A stretch of DNA of 64,000 bases from Anniella stebbinsi (GCA_029215795.1 JARDYH010000005.1:17144001-17208000), one strand, 5' to 3'. Numbered from the stretch's first letter, positions 1 to 11,967 are shown. The notes: generated from the letters alone by a model not told the origin. Numbers and translations are program-made.

Positions 1-98
1 GGACCTCTAACAAAGGAGTTCCAACACCCTCATCCAACTACTGTCCCCATGATTCTTTGGGGGGAGACATGACAGCTAAACTGTGATATATGGAGCAC

Positions 99-478
99 AG
101 GATGGCCCTGTGTCCTCTTTTACAGAGGACAGTCCTCTGTTTGAAGGGCTGCCAGGGAATCATTCTTTATTTGAAGGCCTACTCTATTTGAAGGGCTGTC
201 CTGTCCAATTCTGGTTTAAAGATCAAGAAACTGTTGCCCATCCACAGTGAGCACCTGACAGCAGACTGAGCAGGTAGGCATCCTGGTCACCTGGTCACAG
301 TCTTCCACACTATGGAAGGAAGAAACTGTATTTCTATTTAAACGATTACAATGATGTCTAAATTTGCATCTATATTAACATATGCATGTTTTACACAAAT
401 CAGTGTCCTCTTCTGTCCTCTATTTTGGTGATACGTTTCCTCTTTTTCGATTATTCATAAATGGCAACCCTGCCTGAG
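99..478 (+). repeat. dispersed repeat (TTTACAGAGGACAGTCCTCTG)
   Basis: Shares TTTACAGAGGACAGTCC, GAGCAGGTAGGCATCC/GAGCAGGCAC, CACCTGGTCA and TTTGCATCTAT in order with 25695-26050. Ends in GGCAACCCTG. Probably a DNA transposon copy. Confidence 0.6.
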
Positions 479-518
479 CAGGATGGGCCTTAAGCCTCCC
501 TGCCTTACTCCTTGCTAC

Positions 519-568
519 AGAGAGAGAGACAGAGACAGAGACAGAGACAGAGACAGAGACAGAGAGAC
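519..568. repeat. (GAGACA)n microsatellite
   Basis: Alternating GAGA and GACAGA units. It generates a spurious Leu/Ser ORF on the minus strand. Confidence 0.9.
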
Positions 569-1289
569 TGAATTCACATGATCACAGAGGGAAAATAAAC
601 CACCCTTGGCCTCAGGGTGATTGATAAACCATCCCAGCCAGCCACCCTCATCAGGTTCGGATGGCATGCTAACTCGTACCCAGAAAAGGTAATTATGCTC
701 ACAACTGGGATTCACAAAGAGAGAAAATAAGCTACCATGCCTTATCTCCCATCCCCTATGATCATGTGACCCTGCCCATCTAGAGAGGTGGTGAGTTTGC
801 ACATCACACCCTCCCAGCCACCTTTGCAGCAAAAATCCTAATTTCCTTGTTCCCTACATCAGCACCCTTCCTGCAGTTGATCCGCTGGCTCACAAGAGAA
901 ACTCCCCCCACCACAAGCCCTTATGAATCAGGAACACATTTGCATTCTTTAAAAGAAAAATTTTAGGGGTCTTGGGCGTGCACAGGACCACAAGACCACC
1001 TGTTCACTATTTAGCCAAGCATATTGATATTTCCCTCTTGTCAATGGCCTTGTCACTTTCATCATCCACTTCAGAGCTTCCCTTGCTAGTGAACACCTTT
1101 TTTAAAAGAAGGGCTGCTTCAGATTCTACTGAAATAAAAAGCAACCATCTCTAAAGCTTATTCTCTCCTGCAGCTGCCAGCCACTTCCACACACCCTTAC
1201 ACCCCAATTCATGCTTGTTGTTTCCCTCTACTGATCTCTGTTGCTAGCTGTCAGATGTATGTGAGAGTTACAGAGCATTCAGCAAGGTC

Positions 1290-1482
1290 ACTAAACATAT
1301 GTGAATTTCAAGACAGAGCAGGGACTGATTGGGTAAATATGCACAAATTTCAATACAGAGTGGGAACTGGGTGGGCTGAGGTATGTAAATTTCAAAGCAG
1401 ATGAGTGAGGCAGATTGGTAAACATACGCAAATTTCAAGGCAGACAAAAGACTCAAATTGGCATAAAAATATACAAATTTCA
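1290..1482. repeat. degenerate tandem repeat, about 43-bp unit
   Basis: Five copies of an AAACATATGCAAATTTCAAG-like core start near 1293, 1334, 1382, 1423 and 1467. It lies about 410 bp beyond the last visible TESPA1-like exon, inside the presumed intron. Confidence 0.75.
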
Positions 1483-1895
1483 TCTTCCTTAAAAATGGCC
1501 ACTCTCAGTGGAGGACAGACAGCTGCCAGGCATGAGCAAGGCAGATCAGACAGATCCCGCACGTCGGAGGGGGCATCAGCTTGTCAGGTTTGGGGGACAG
1601 GTGGGTGGGGAGTCCAATGGAAGTAAGTCGGGGTCAATTCAGAAGCTCCAAAACAGCCTCCAAAGCGGGGGGGGGGGGTCCTTGCACAGCCCTAATTATT
1701 TATTTCTGTAGGCTTAAGGGTTGCTATTTTGTAAGCATCCCTTAAAAAGGAATTTCACAAATGAAATAGAAACTTACTTTCTAAAGTGAATAAATAAAAA
1801 TTAAATCCTGAAATATTGCTGAATTTCAGATTTATAGAAAATGTTTGCTCCAGTATTGAAAATGTATAAAAGAAACATTCACGCCTGTTTCTCAC

Positions 1896-1932
1896 CTAGA
1901 CTCGGCTTTGTCTTTTTCCAGTAGTAACATTG
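1896..1932 (-). CDS. TESPA1: TESPA1-like gene, 37-nt internal exon
   Basis: On the minus strand a very strong acceptor (CCCCTTTCTCCTCTTTGCAG) is followed by 37 nt and the donor CTAG|GTGAGA. Entering in phase 1 it supplies the Ala that completes LGAEA and continues MLLLEKDKAESR, leaving in phase 2. TESPA1 has a similar run after LGAEA (TLL...K...SR). The following exon should carry the conserved region with the SSSxSEIL-type motif. I could not find it in the remaining 1.9 kb, so the gene very likely continues beyond the left edge. Confidence 0.75.
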
Positions 1933-2454
1933 CTGCAAAGAGGAGAAAGGGGCTCTCATGAGCAAAACGTACACCAGATCCCTCTGAAGCTAGATATCAG
2001 TCAAGAACCCTGCAATGACCAAATCTGTCACCTCCCATTTTCAATGGGAAAGGTCCCATTCTAAGGCTGGTCTCCCAGCCTCCCCACCTAGAACTCTGAT
2101 CTGCTGGCTTTGTTCTAGCTAGTTTTGCCTTCACTAAGTTGTCTAGCACTGAAGAGCAAGGCTTGGTTGGAGGGAAAGAACAATCCTAACTCCTTTATAA
2201 GCCTTTGAGATTGTTGAACAGTTAGATCAAAGCAGAGCTCCTTCCCAGACCTCCTTGATGTTTTTCAAATTAAGATAAGCTTTAAACCTGAGCTGGTGCG
2301 CGTTGGAGTTGAGATCCACCTTGCAAGTCAAACCCGATAAGACATTAGCTGCTTTACCAACATAAACGTTGCCAAATACAAGTCCCTAGATATATTAGAT
2401 CCAACACCTTGCTGCCTAACCACCCAAATCCTTAACAAGCAGGGTTTGAGGTGT

Positions 2455-2602
2455 CTTCTGAACAGGCCCACTGACTGGCAGCTGTTCTCCAGGGTTTCAG
2501 GCAGAGATCTGTTCTAATCCTACCTGGAGATGCCAGGGACTGAACCTGGAACTTTCTGCATGAAAGGCAAGGACTTTACCACAGAGCTTTGGCCCTTCAA
2601 TT
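2455..2602 (-). mobile_element. tRNA-Ala-derived SINE, truncated
   Basis: On the minus strand GCATG-CAGAAAG and the B-box-like GGTTCAGTCCC lie near 2540-2570, followed by the CATCTCCAGG body. Diverged. Confidence 0.7.
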
Positions 2603-3481
2603 AAGTTAGAGAGACTTTATCTTGGGCATGTACAGTACTGTAGACTCACGTCCAACATGGCACCTCCTTCTGTTACAATCAGTGCAGCATAGAAAAGGGC
2701 AGGGCTGATGCTACTCCTGTGGCTGATTATACTGCAACATAACCTCAGAAATTGTATCTCAAGTACAGATCTTCTAGGTTGTTCGTATGTGAAAAATTTG
2801 ATACAATTGACTTCTGGATTTGATTGCAACTAAGGGGGGGGGGCAAAACTATCCATTTTGGTTTCTCTCAATTCCTCATTTTTCCAATCTTCAATTCAGT
2901 TCATCACAAACTTTGAGAAATTCTCCAGCCTGAAGTTCGGTGCATTCCAAACTTTGAGAATTTTTTAGTAAAATGTTTCACAGAAAGTTCATAACATTTC
3001 TCCTAACATGTGTTTTTGCATGCATTCTTGCCTAACATACACTTTTTTTTTGCAATTACATTTCTTAATATAATGCATTTTAACATTTCTTTCCCTAAGA
3101 AAAGCATATTTTTATACCTTGCAAAATTTGGAGAAGTGTGAATTTCCAAGGATAAGAGGGTTCTGGTTCACATAGGGGTTCAAAAATGTGAAATGGGGTG
3201 ATTTATTCCCCCATCCCTATTGCAGCATGGCAAATCCAAGGATCCTGTTGAACTGAAATACAACATCACCTTCCTCAGATTGTCCTCCAAACTGTTGTAT
3301 TCCTATTGCCACTTGTCTGCCATGCACTGAATGCAGTGGGGGCAAACACAGTGCTATCCTGAAACCCTCTGGAGGACACCTGCAAAGCCATGCCACCAGG
3401 TGAGCTTTCCTACCACTGACACACTACTCACAGCCATTTGGGAGGAAGGCCTGTTCACTCGCAACAATTCTCACCCCTTAC

Positions 3482-3535
3482 CTTCTGCTCCCAGGCTAAG
3501 ATCATCTTCAAAGCTGGTTCTGCTGCTGCAGGATC
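3482..3535 (-). CDS. TESPA1: TESPA1-like gene, FEDDL-motif exon (54 nt)
   Basis: This exon decides the family. On the minus strand the acceptor GTGTTATTTTGTAG precedes 54 nt and the donor GAAG|GTAAGG. Phase 1 in and phase 1 out gives G-SCSSRTSFEDDLSLGAE. The S-F-E-D-D-L-(S/T)-L-G-A-E-A string is the signature of the TESPA1/ITPRID (KRAP) family and lies in the segment that binds IP3 receptors. The residues before it align with TESPA1 (xCSxxTSFEDDL). Conservation of the motif, the phase and both splice sites indicates a live exon rather than a pseudogene fragment. Confidence 0.85.
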
Positions 3536-4476
3536 CTACAAAATAACACAACGCAACACATCCACAGTCACCAGAGTAAGAAAGCCAAGCATTCAGAAGC
3601 TCAAAGGGGACTGACCCAAGGTCAAGAGGCTGGATGGTTTTCTCTATGAAGCTTTATGAGGGCCATGAAACAACACGCTCTTCATAGGCAGCGTGTGTGC
3701 ATAGCCATTCTGCAGAAGCACAGAAAAGCCACAGAATGTGATACTGAGTGCAGATTCATGTTCTTAAGATTCTTCGTCTTTTTTTCTTTTCTTTTTTTTA
3801 AAAGTCAAGTTTCTAGCCCTTATTCTTTAATAGACGGACACCTTTTCAGCCACTGCCTGCTGAAATCCCGATTTATGCAAGTTGCAGGACTTCACTTTTT
3901 GTGTCGCTGAATGTGGATTATATAGGAGAAAATTGGTTGAGGTGGTGGTGGTTCTTGTTGTTGTTTTTAAGAGCTTTGAAATGCATGATATTGGGAGATG
4001 CCTCCAAAGTCTAGCTCTGGACTGACCTCTTGGATCCAACTGTGGGAAGTTGTAATCCTGAGCACAAGTGGAGAAGGGGCTCTTTAATCCTCCCCCTTCC
4101 TGCCATTTGGCCACCCAAATTAAATTTTACCTGCAAGTGTCGTTCCCATCTATGGCCTGGGAAGGAATACAGGGACCTGTATCTTTCCTCCTACGGGCAT
4201 AAAAGTAGCTGGAGGGGTTATTTTGAATGGGAGAACATCCCAAGCAGAAAAGGTAGCTGTGCATCCTTCCCCTTTCCCCATGCTGCTCAAGATTGGGACC
4301 TCCACTGGCTGCTTTTCAACTAAAAACAATTTGGGGAAAGACACAACTGAGCCTCACGTGTAGTTTGATCTGAGTCTGCCTACAACCTGGGAGTGTCCAA
4401 GCTTTAGCCCACCTTCCTTCATAGTCGGGAAGGCAGACACAGTCAATGAGAGAAGAGATGGAAAGGTGGCACTTAC

Positions 4477-4526
4477 CGTAGGCAGCAGGGGCAGTGATGC
4501 CTTCTGGGATGGGCTCTGCTGAAGAG
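4477..4526 (-). CDS. TESPA1: TESPA1-like gene, 50-nt internal exon
   Basis: On the minus strand the acceptor CTTGATTCTGGCTTTCAG is followed by 50 nt and the donor TACG|GTAAGT. Entering in phase 2 it completes a Ser codon and reads SSSAEPIPEGITAPAAY, leaving in phase 1. The spacing from the conserved Cys of the previous exon to the next exon matches TESPA1 residue for residue in length (18 residues), although the sequence itself diverges. That is expected for the linker ahead of the FEDDL motif. The intron from the exon at 12416 is about 7.9 kb and carries several transposons. Confidence 0.75.
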
Positions 4527-5199
4527 CTGAAAGCCAGAATCAAGATCTCTATCATTACAGCTGTATCACTGACCTCTATTATTTCACCATCTGCTAGCTG
4601 GAATGTCACAGACAACCAGGTCCATCCCAGCAAGACCTGCCCTTAAAGTGTCCTCTAGATGTTGTGATTCAATAAGTCAGAGCATTCCCATTTGGCCAAA
4701 AAGGCATTGATGAGTTGTATGGTTGCATATCCACCTATGAATGCCTGATTGCCCAACTCTTCTGCCCATGTAAGTATGTTTAGTATTTATTTACTTATTT
4801 ATTGCCAACTCTTCTCTCTGTTCCCTATAAATTGCTCCATACCTTTTTCACCCATGTCTAAATTTTACTCCTGGATGAGAACTGCCCACTGCTCCTTCCT
4901 CTCTTCACCACTCTCAACCCATCCTGCCTGCCTTCTCCTCTGCCAGCTCCAGCCTTAGATCCACACACACACCAAAGAGCACTGGGTTGGGTACATTATA
5001 GCATAATACCCCATTTATCAGGATCCACATGGCTGAAATCGTGCACATAGATAGCTAGGAATAAGCTCCAATAAACTCAGTCGTGCCTACCTTTGACTGC
5101 ATCGGTTCAATGTGTAATGCACAGGGAGCTCTTACAAAATGCAGCCTTTAGCTTTTAAATGGATGCACAAACAATCTTGCAAAGAAGGATTGCCATCAT

Positions 5200-5690
5200 T
5201 GGAGATTAGTGGCTCCACTGTCAGTTGAGCGGGGAATCTGCTCCGGGTTTCAGAGCTCCATCAGACTAGTGTTTTATTGCACACTCGTTCCTGGGCTCTC
5301 ACAGATTTCCACGGGTCCCTCTCATGACGTTGCCTGCCTCCCGCGCGCCTCCTGCCCCTTCTAGCTTTCTTCGCGCAACAAAAAAACCCCAGTCAGTCTG
5401 ACTTATTTTTCAAGGTGGAAGTTGCCACTATCTCCTGCTGTGTGCAGGTGAAGCAGCACAATTAAAACAGCCCAGGTGCATGCTGTTTACTTCCTCTTTC
5501 AAAAGAAGAAATAATGAGGGACAAACGCGCAGGTGGAGAAGCGACAGTAAGCAAACGTGATTTCCCCCCACATGATGATGCTATCAGTCACAACCAATCA
5601 AAACTCTAAAGGAGCTATCCAAGGCGCTAAACCCATGTGAGGAAATCAGGGTCAGCACCTTGGATAGAGTGCTATGAGATTATGTACTGT
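5200..5690. mobile_element. palindromic CAGTGGAGGCTGG element split by another insertion
   Basis: The left piece ends at GGGTTTCAG (5253). The right piece resumes about 5583 with TCACAACCAATCAAAACTC and the AAAGGAGCTATCCAAGG arm. Between them lies a foreign insert. Confidence 0.6.
5254..5582. mobile_element. hAT-like insert (AGCTCCATCA ends)
   Basis: The approximate inverted ends are AGCTCCATCA / AGCATCATCA, with imperfect flanking TTTCAG / TATCAG. The interior has CpG-rich CCCGCGCGCCTCC and an AAAAGAAGAAATAA stretch. A related end (GGTGTGATGGAGCT) is at 16176-16189. Confidence 0.55.
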
Positions 5691-6339
5691 CATACCAAGA
5701 TGATTCCTGGGAAAAGGCAATGCTAGTCATTGCTGAGAGGAGTACTGCTTGCTGCTTCAGAGATGGAGCCCAGCAATTTTTGTTAGTTCCAGTGTAGTGT
5801 AGAGCAAAACAATGAAAACATCTGGACATGAAAAATCACCATAAGTACTAGTATACTTGTTTCACTTTGAGTCTTACAACTGCTCCCCCTAGTGGGTTCA
5901 ATTTGAATAAGCTGCTTTTCTAACTATTGTAATGAATGGCTCCAGCTTCAGCAAAAGAAAGAAAGAAACTTTTTTTAAAAAATCAGTTTCAAAAGATTTT
6001 AAATGGCCAGTACATTGTAGTTTTTCCTGGCTACCAGACACCCGTCTTCCATCTATCTAGTGCTTGGCCAGTTTTCTTGCCTTGGTGACGTATTCACTTT
6101 ATTTATTAAGAATGGCAAACCTTCTGGAGTCTTAATGAGCAGAGTCAGGGAAGTCCTCAGGGTAGGACTTTGGGGCAAAAGCCCAGAGCCCCACTCAGGA
6201 GAAAGAGGAGAACCAAAAACATAGCAAGGCTGGCTTGTCATGTTGAAGTAAGTGAAGGAATTACAAATGCCGGAAGGTTTTTGTTTGGTCTGCACTTTTA
6301 AGTCAACTGACCTGAATTATCTATGTGTTACGTTTATAT

Positions 6340-6545
6340 CCTGCCTAGCTTCCCCTTGCAAGGAATCTAAGGCAGTGTACGTAATCCTTCTCTCTATTTT
6401 ATCCTTGCAACCTGTGAGGTAGATGAGGCTGAGAGTCAGGGACTGGCCTGAAGTCACTCAGTGAGCTTCATGGCCATGGGGGAATTAGAACGTGGGACTC
6501 CCCCAGTACCAGTCCAACACTACAGCCACTACACCACACTGGTTC
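6340..6545 (-). mobile_element. MIR-like tRNA-derived SINE
   Basis: Minus strand: a TGGTGTAGTGGCTGTAGTG head, then a CGTTCTAATTCCC B-box region and a core that includes CTGAGAGTCAGGGACTGGCC (plus). CORE-SINE/MIR layout. Confidence 0.75.
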
Positions 6546-7092
6546 TCTCTGCAACAGTTATCTTTCAGATATATATTTTCTAATTATTTATCATTGGTTT
6601 TGTTATTTTGGTTGTTTTGGTTAATGGTTTTCTTTCCGTTTTTGCACTTTTCTGAATTTGGTGATACAGCTCTCGATTCAAAAAAAGAAAATGCCATAAT
6701 ACATATTTTAGGTTAAAATGCATGCAAAAATGTGTATTTTGTTAAATTGTCCCCTGTATGTGTTGATTGGGGGGGGGGGTGTAATTGGAACAGGCCCAGG
6801 CCTCCAATCTTGTGTGTACACTCACATTAATCAAACCTTGTGTGTACACACATTATGTGGGAACAGACTCTTCAGGATGACAGGGAACTGTCAATTACTT
6901 TCTGGAGAGCTAAAGCAATAGTGAATTCCACGAAGTGCAGGAACAACCAAGTTGCTACACTAGTTTAATCAAACAGACACCGACATCTCCCTGTGTGTGC
7001 ATTGCTTTCATTTTAAATTAGACAATTGCTCCCCCTTGTGGGTTATACATGAAAACACATGACATGAATAAGTTGCTTTCATCAAATGTGTT

Positions 7093-7110
7093 GGGGGGGG
7101 GGGGGGGGGG
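7093..7110. repeat. poly-G tract (18 bp)
   Basis: Uninterrupted G-run. Other G or C runs of 9 bp or more occur at about 1667, 2833, 6769, 22971, 29443, 37992, 47357, 47583 and 59568. Confidence 0.9.
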
Positions 7111-7271
7111 AGTGACTATTCGCTGTCCAAAATTCTGGAAATGTCAATTTCAAAGAATACCTATCTAGAAACAGTTTTACATTTCGATCCCACAAATCTT
7201 TTTTCTTATTCAGTGAGTAATATATCATTAGTGTCGGGTTTTCAAAACTCAATTTAAATTGTAATCCTAGG

Positions 7272-7386
7272 AAGGATCTACACTATTGCTTCATAATGGT
7301 ATTAGTGCATTGACCACATTCCATATACTGTTTTCAAACCACTTTCATAGTGTTCTATCCTGCTTGGTGTAGATCTGGCCCTATAT
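7272..7386. repeat. palindromic repeat (CACCAAGCAGG family), partial
   Basis: Matches the right half of 19866-20128: AAACCACTTTCATAGTG, then ATCCTGCTTGGTGTAGATC. Confidence 0.6.
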
Positions 7387-7619
7387 TCACTGGATTTGAC
7401 GGGACATGCCTAAAAGTGCTATGATAATTTACTAGCAAAAAAGGAGGGTGCGATCCTGTCCACATTTAGACAGAAAAATGTTCTACAATTCCCAGTGCTG
7501 GGAACTGTAGGGTTTATTTTCTGTCTAAACATGCATAGGATTGCATCCCAAAGCGCCGATATCCATTCCAGCAAAAAAAAAAAAAAAAAACCTGACTCAG
7601 GCCCCATAACCACCACCAC

Positions 7620-7938
7620 TAGGCTGACCATATGAAAAGGAGGACAGGGCTCCTGTAACTTTAACAGCTGCAGAGAAAAGGGAATTTCAGCCAGTGTCAT
7701 TTGTAGGCAATTAGTTTCTGGTGAAATTGCCTCTTCATCACAACCATTAAAGTTGCAGGGGCCCTGCCTTCTTTTGTATATGGTCACTCTAGTATAGTGC
7801 CTGCAACTTTAACTGTTGTGATGAAGAGGGAATTTCACCAGGAACTAATTGCATACAAATGACACTGGCTGAAATTCCCTTTTCTCTACAACTGTTAAGT
7901 TACATGAGCCCTGTCCTCCTTTTCATAAGGTCAGCCTA
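7620..7938. mobile_element. hAT-like foldback MITE (TAGGCTGACC family)
   Basis: 319 bp, an inverted repeat over almost its full length, flanked by exact 8-bp duplications ACCACCAC. The ends are TAGGCTGACCATATG / reverse complement. Confidence 0.88.
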
Positions 7939-7951
7939 ACCACCACCATGA

Positions 7952-8155
7952 CCTAGGGAGCTCATTCCGCAGGCGGGGTGCCACAGCAGAGAAGGCTCTC
8001 CTTTGGCCTCATGGAGAAGGACCCCTGAAGATGATCTTAGAGTCCGGGCAAGAACATCTGGGAGGAGGCGTTCCTACAGATAACCTGGCCCCAAGCCATT
8101 TAGGGCGTTTAATGTTAAGACCAGCACTTTGAATCTGGACTGGACATGGAGTGGC
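7952..8155 (-). mobile_element. LINE ORF2 fragment, minus strand
   Basis: CTCATTCCGCAGGCGGGGTGCCAC through ACCTGGCCCCAAGCCATTTAGGGC parallels the LINE at 12971-13785 (the GLGPGY and LWN region). Truncated. Confidence 0.65.
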
Positions 8156-8705
8156 AGCGAGTGAAGCTGGAAAACTACTGTTATAATGTTCTATAATTAA
8201 ATGCAATGTAAGAAAGGCCCCCCCCCCCGATATTTCAATGTAATTCATATTTCTGTTTTCACATCAGGCAATTCCAGCTTGTTCTGCCCCTTGCAGGATC
8301 AGCCCCACATCAGGATTCAAATCCCATAGGTTTGGACACTTGTATAGTCTGGAGGTAAGCATAATAGAAGGAACCCTATTCTCTTTTGATGCTTAAACAA
8401 AACTCCAACCCTGATGACCTTCCTTCCTCAGCGGATTGCCAGTGTAATCGCTTGCCAGGATGCAGGGAGATAAGCCAGGGAGGATGTGGTGTGGGCATCC
8501 TGTGTGATTTGTGCCAGTCACATGATCTGTAGTTTCCTATGCCACATTTAGCACATGATGGAACAGAGCACTTGACTTTTCTCATGAAAGCCATCCCTAA
8601 GATTGTTGTATTTGCCGGACCACACAAAACACATGAGGTTGTGTGACTGGACCAATTTAACGTTAGAACACCTAAGTGTTTCATGGTATTTTTTGTGAAT
8701 ATCTC

Positions 8706-8850
8706 CCACACTAGAGGCATTCAAGAAGCAACTGGACAGCCACCTGTCAGTTCTGCTTTAAGGTGGATTCCTGCATTGAGCAGGGGGTTGGACTCGGTGG
8801 CCTTATCAGCCCCTTCCAACTCTACTATTCTATGATTCTATTATTCTAAA
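8706..8850 (+). mobile_element. CR1 LINE 3' terminus
   Basis: GGGGTTGGACTCGGTGGCC, TTCCAACTCTACTATTCTA and the final ATTCTATGATTCTA repeats are diagnostic of CR1 3' ends. Confidence 0.85.
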
Positions 8851-9078
8851 AGATCTTCTGGCTTCTGAGAACAAGTCCAAGTGCTGGTTTGGGTCTACAT
8901 GGTACTTGGAGGCCCACTTTTTCCCGTTTGAACTAGCCAGGGGATTAAAATCACACTCTGAGTCTATGATCTGGGTTCCTCCCACACACTGATGGCTCCA
9001 AGCTTTTGTGGGTCCTTGGGCAAGACACCCTCAGTGGGCTCCCTCCTCGCTAAGGGAGTCTATCTTCTCACCACCATT

Positions 9079-10884
9079 TAGGGTGACCAGATAAAATCCA
9101 GGTCAGGGCTCATGTAACTTTAACAGTTGTAGGGAAAAGGGAATTTCAGCCAGTGTCATTTGTATGCAATTAGTTCCTGGTGAAATTCCCTCTTCATCAC
9201 AACTGTTAAAGTTGCAGGGGCCCTGCCTTCTTTTGTATATGGTCACTCTAGTATAGTGCCTGCAACTTTAACTGTTGTGATGAAGAGGGAATTTCACCAG
9301 GAACTAATTGCATACAAATTAGGGATGTGCACTGGATCAGACCCGATCCACGATCCGAGTCCGGTCCAGTGGGAAATCGGATAAATTATCCGATTTCCGA
9401 TCCAACAGCTGCATCGGCTGATCCAGTCCGAACCGATCCGAAAAGGCTCCAAACCGGTTCGGCGGAACGGCGGAACGGCGGGCGCCCACTGGCGCCCACC
9501 GCTGCTTCCATTGGCGGGCGCCAGCAGGCGCCCGCCAATGAAAGTGGACAGCGGGGAGGGGGCGGAGGGGAGGAGGGGGGCGCTTACCTTTGAGGGACGT
9601 CCGCTCCCGTCCGGCACCAGCGGCTACTACCAGCGGGCTCCGCGGCCTGCTCCAGGGTGGCGCGCCGGGTGATGACATCACCCGGCGCTCTACTCTAGAG
9701 CAGGCCACGGAGCCCGCTGGTAGTAGCCGCCGGCGCCGGATGGGAGTGGACCGCCCAGAAAGGTAAGCAGGGGGCGCGCGGAGGGGAGGAGGGGGCGTGC
9801 GGAGGGGAGGAGGGGGGCCCTTACCTTTCCGGACCGTCCACTCCCGTCCGGCGCTGGCGGCTACTACCAGTGGGCTCCGTGGCCTGCTCCAGGGTGGCGC
9901 GCCGGGTGATCACCCAGCGGGTTACTCTAGAGCAAGCCGCAAAGCCCGCTGGCGGTAGCCGCCGGCACCAGACGGGAGCGAACGGCCTGGAACGGTGAGG
10001 AGGGGGCGCGCAGAGGGGAGGAGGGGGGCCCTTACCTTTTAGGGACGCCCGTCTGGCACCGGCGGCTACTACCAGTGGCCTCCGCCACCTGCTCCAGGGT
10101 GGCGCGCCGGTTGATCACCCGGCAGGTTACTCTAGAGCAAGCTGCAAAGCCCGCTGGCGGTAGCCGCCGGCGCCGGACGGGAGCGAACGGCCTGGAACGG
10201 TGAGGAGGGGGCGCGCGGAGGGGAGGAGGGGGGCCCTTACCTTTTAGGGATGCCCGTCCGGCGCCGGCGGCTACTACCAGCGGGCTCCGCGGCCTGCTCC
10301 AGGGTGGCGTGCCGGGTGATCACCCAGCGCGCTACTCTAGAGCAGGCCGCAAAGCCCGCTGGTGGTAGCCACCGGCGCCGGATGGGAGCAGGCATCCCTA
10401 AAAGGTAAGCAGTGGCGGGGAAGGGGGCTTACCCCCCCCGGAGCCGTCCGTTTCTATCCGCGGGCGCCCGCGGGTGCCCGCAGATGGCCCCGGGGGGGAA
10501 GGGAGCGTGGGGGAGGGGGCTTACCTGCCAGGGCCATCCACAGCGGATGGCCCTGGGGGGGAGGTAGTTAGGCCCCCCCTCACCCACCCGCCGCCATTTT
10601 TTCCTCATAGACTTGCATTGCAATGCAAGTCTATGGGGAAAAAAATGGCGGCCGATCCAAAAATTTCCGATTTTTGGATCGGGACCGGACTCGATCCGGT
10701 CCGGGGGGGCTCCGATTTTGTCTGAACAGATCCATGACAAAATTGGAGGTCCCGATCCGGGTCCCGATCCGATCCGGGGGGTCCGTGCACACCCCTAATA
10801 CAAATGACACTGGCTGAAATTCCCTTTTCTCTACAACTGTTAAAGTTACATGAGCCCTGACCTGGATTTTCTCTGGTCAGCCTA
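9079..10884. mobile_element. hAT-like foldback MITE split by a second element
   Basis: The two halves (9079-9319 and 10798-10884) together make one roughly 320-bp foldback MITE. It has exact 8-bp duplications CCACCATT at 9071-9078 and 10885-10892. It sits inside an older dispersed repeat. Confidence 0.88.
9320..10797. mobile_element. GC-rich hAT-like element (TAGGGATGTGCAC ends)
   Basis: The 1478-bp insertion into the MITE above has an exact 8-bp duplication ATACAAAT (9312-9319, 10798-10805). The ends are TAGGGATGTGCAC and GTGCACACCCCTA. Subterminal blocks are rich in GATCCGATCCG-like motifs. The core (about 9600-10440) holds several degenerate copies of a unit of about 210-230 bp containing GTCCGGCGCCGGCGGCTACT, TACTCTAGAG and GCGCGCCGGGTGAT, each internally palindromic. 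No transposase ORF is visible. It looks like a CpG island but is mobile DNA. Confidence 0.85.
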
Positions 10885-11464
10885 CCACCATTGTCACCCG
10901 CTGCGCCTCCTCCTCATCATCGCTACCACCTGCTTGCTTGACAGGCAGAGAGCCAGGGAGCAAAGAGGCAGAGGCGTCTACCACTCCTCCTTCTTGGCAT
11001 CCCTTTTGCCTGGGCCAGAATGAGAGGCAACTGAGCAAGCAGGTCGTCATGGTGAAGAGGAGAAGCAAGTCCAGGAGGCTCTTGTCAGTGGGGTGTGTGT
11101 GGGCCCTTGGCAGGAGCCCAGTCATACCTAACCTTGATGCCAGTCCTGTTCCACCATTTGAAGCAAGGTAGGTGGAACCCTTTCAATTTGGCCTTGGGCT
11201 TGATTCAGATATGCACGTATGAATAAACCATCACTGGTTAAATGCCACGTTTGGAAATGTCTTATTTTGTCATCGCAAGCACAGCGCCCAATGGTGCAGT
11301 TAGGTCATTTTAAATCATGGGGTTCATGGCCTTAGTGGGCAGGAAGGAGGGCCAGGTGTATTACGTTACTTTTGACACACGCAACTAACGTTTCTCCTCC
11401 CCTGCCTCCAACCCAACAGCTTCCTGACACGCTAGAGGGGAGCAAATGGGGTTTGCTTGTCCTC

Positions 11465-11716
11465 CCTAAGAACGTAAGAGCCTAAGAACATAAGAAGAGC
11501 CCTGCTGGATCAGACCAGAGTCCATCTCGTCCAGCTCTCTATTCCCACAATGGCCGACCAGCTGTCGACCAGGGACCCACAAGCAGGACAAGGAGCAACA
11601 GCACCCTCCCACCCATGTTCCCCAGCAGCTGGTGTATATAGGCTTACTGCCTCTGATCCTGGAGGTAGCACATAGCCATCAGGACTAGTAGCCATTGATA
11701 ACCTTCTCCTGATAAT
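11465..11716 (-). mobile_element. retroposon fragment (AAGAACATAAGAAGAGCC type)
   Basis: Plus-strand AAGAACATAAGAAGAGCC, GCTGGATCAGACC and TAGTAGCCATTGATA blocks are shared with 20130-20235, 42628-42726 and 47735-48680. Orientation is taken from the 48 kb copy. Confidence 0.65.
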
Positions 11717-11967
11717 GTTTGATTGATAATAAACTAATTTAATTGGGAATAAGCATCATTATGTTGTAGGAAGGGAATATATATGCTCATTTCATTTTTA
11801 TATATAGAATAATAATAATAAAAAATGTGAATAAATAATGAATAGTAAATATAAAAATAGTGTTGATAAATAATAAAAATGAACATCTGTAACCATGTAC
11901 ATACCTAGCCTGACTATAAAATGTTTGAAAACAGTAAGAAGGAAAGAGACTTCCTAAAGCAGCCTTT

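Larger units (their letters stand above)
8985..11160 (-). repeat. dispersed repeat 'A', split by nested hAT-like elements
   Basis: Pieces 8985-9078 and 10885-11160. TTTTGTGGGTCCTTGGGCAAG and CTTCTCACCACCATT match the reverse of 18103-18225 and 40750-40880. Class unknown. Confidence 0.6.

Noticed and set aside
9294..10817. CpG island with promoter and overlapping ORFs
   Set aside because: The GC-rich block has exact 8-bp target duplications and transposon ends. The ORFs are palindrome shadows on both strands.
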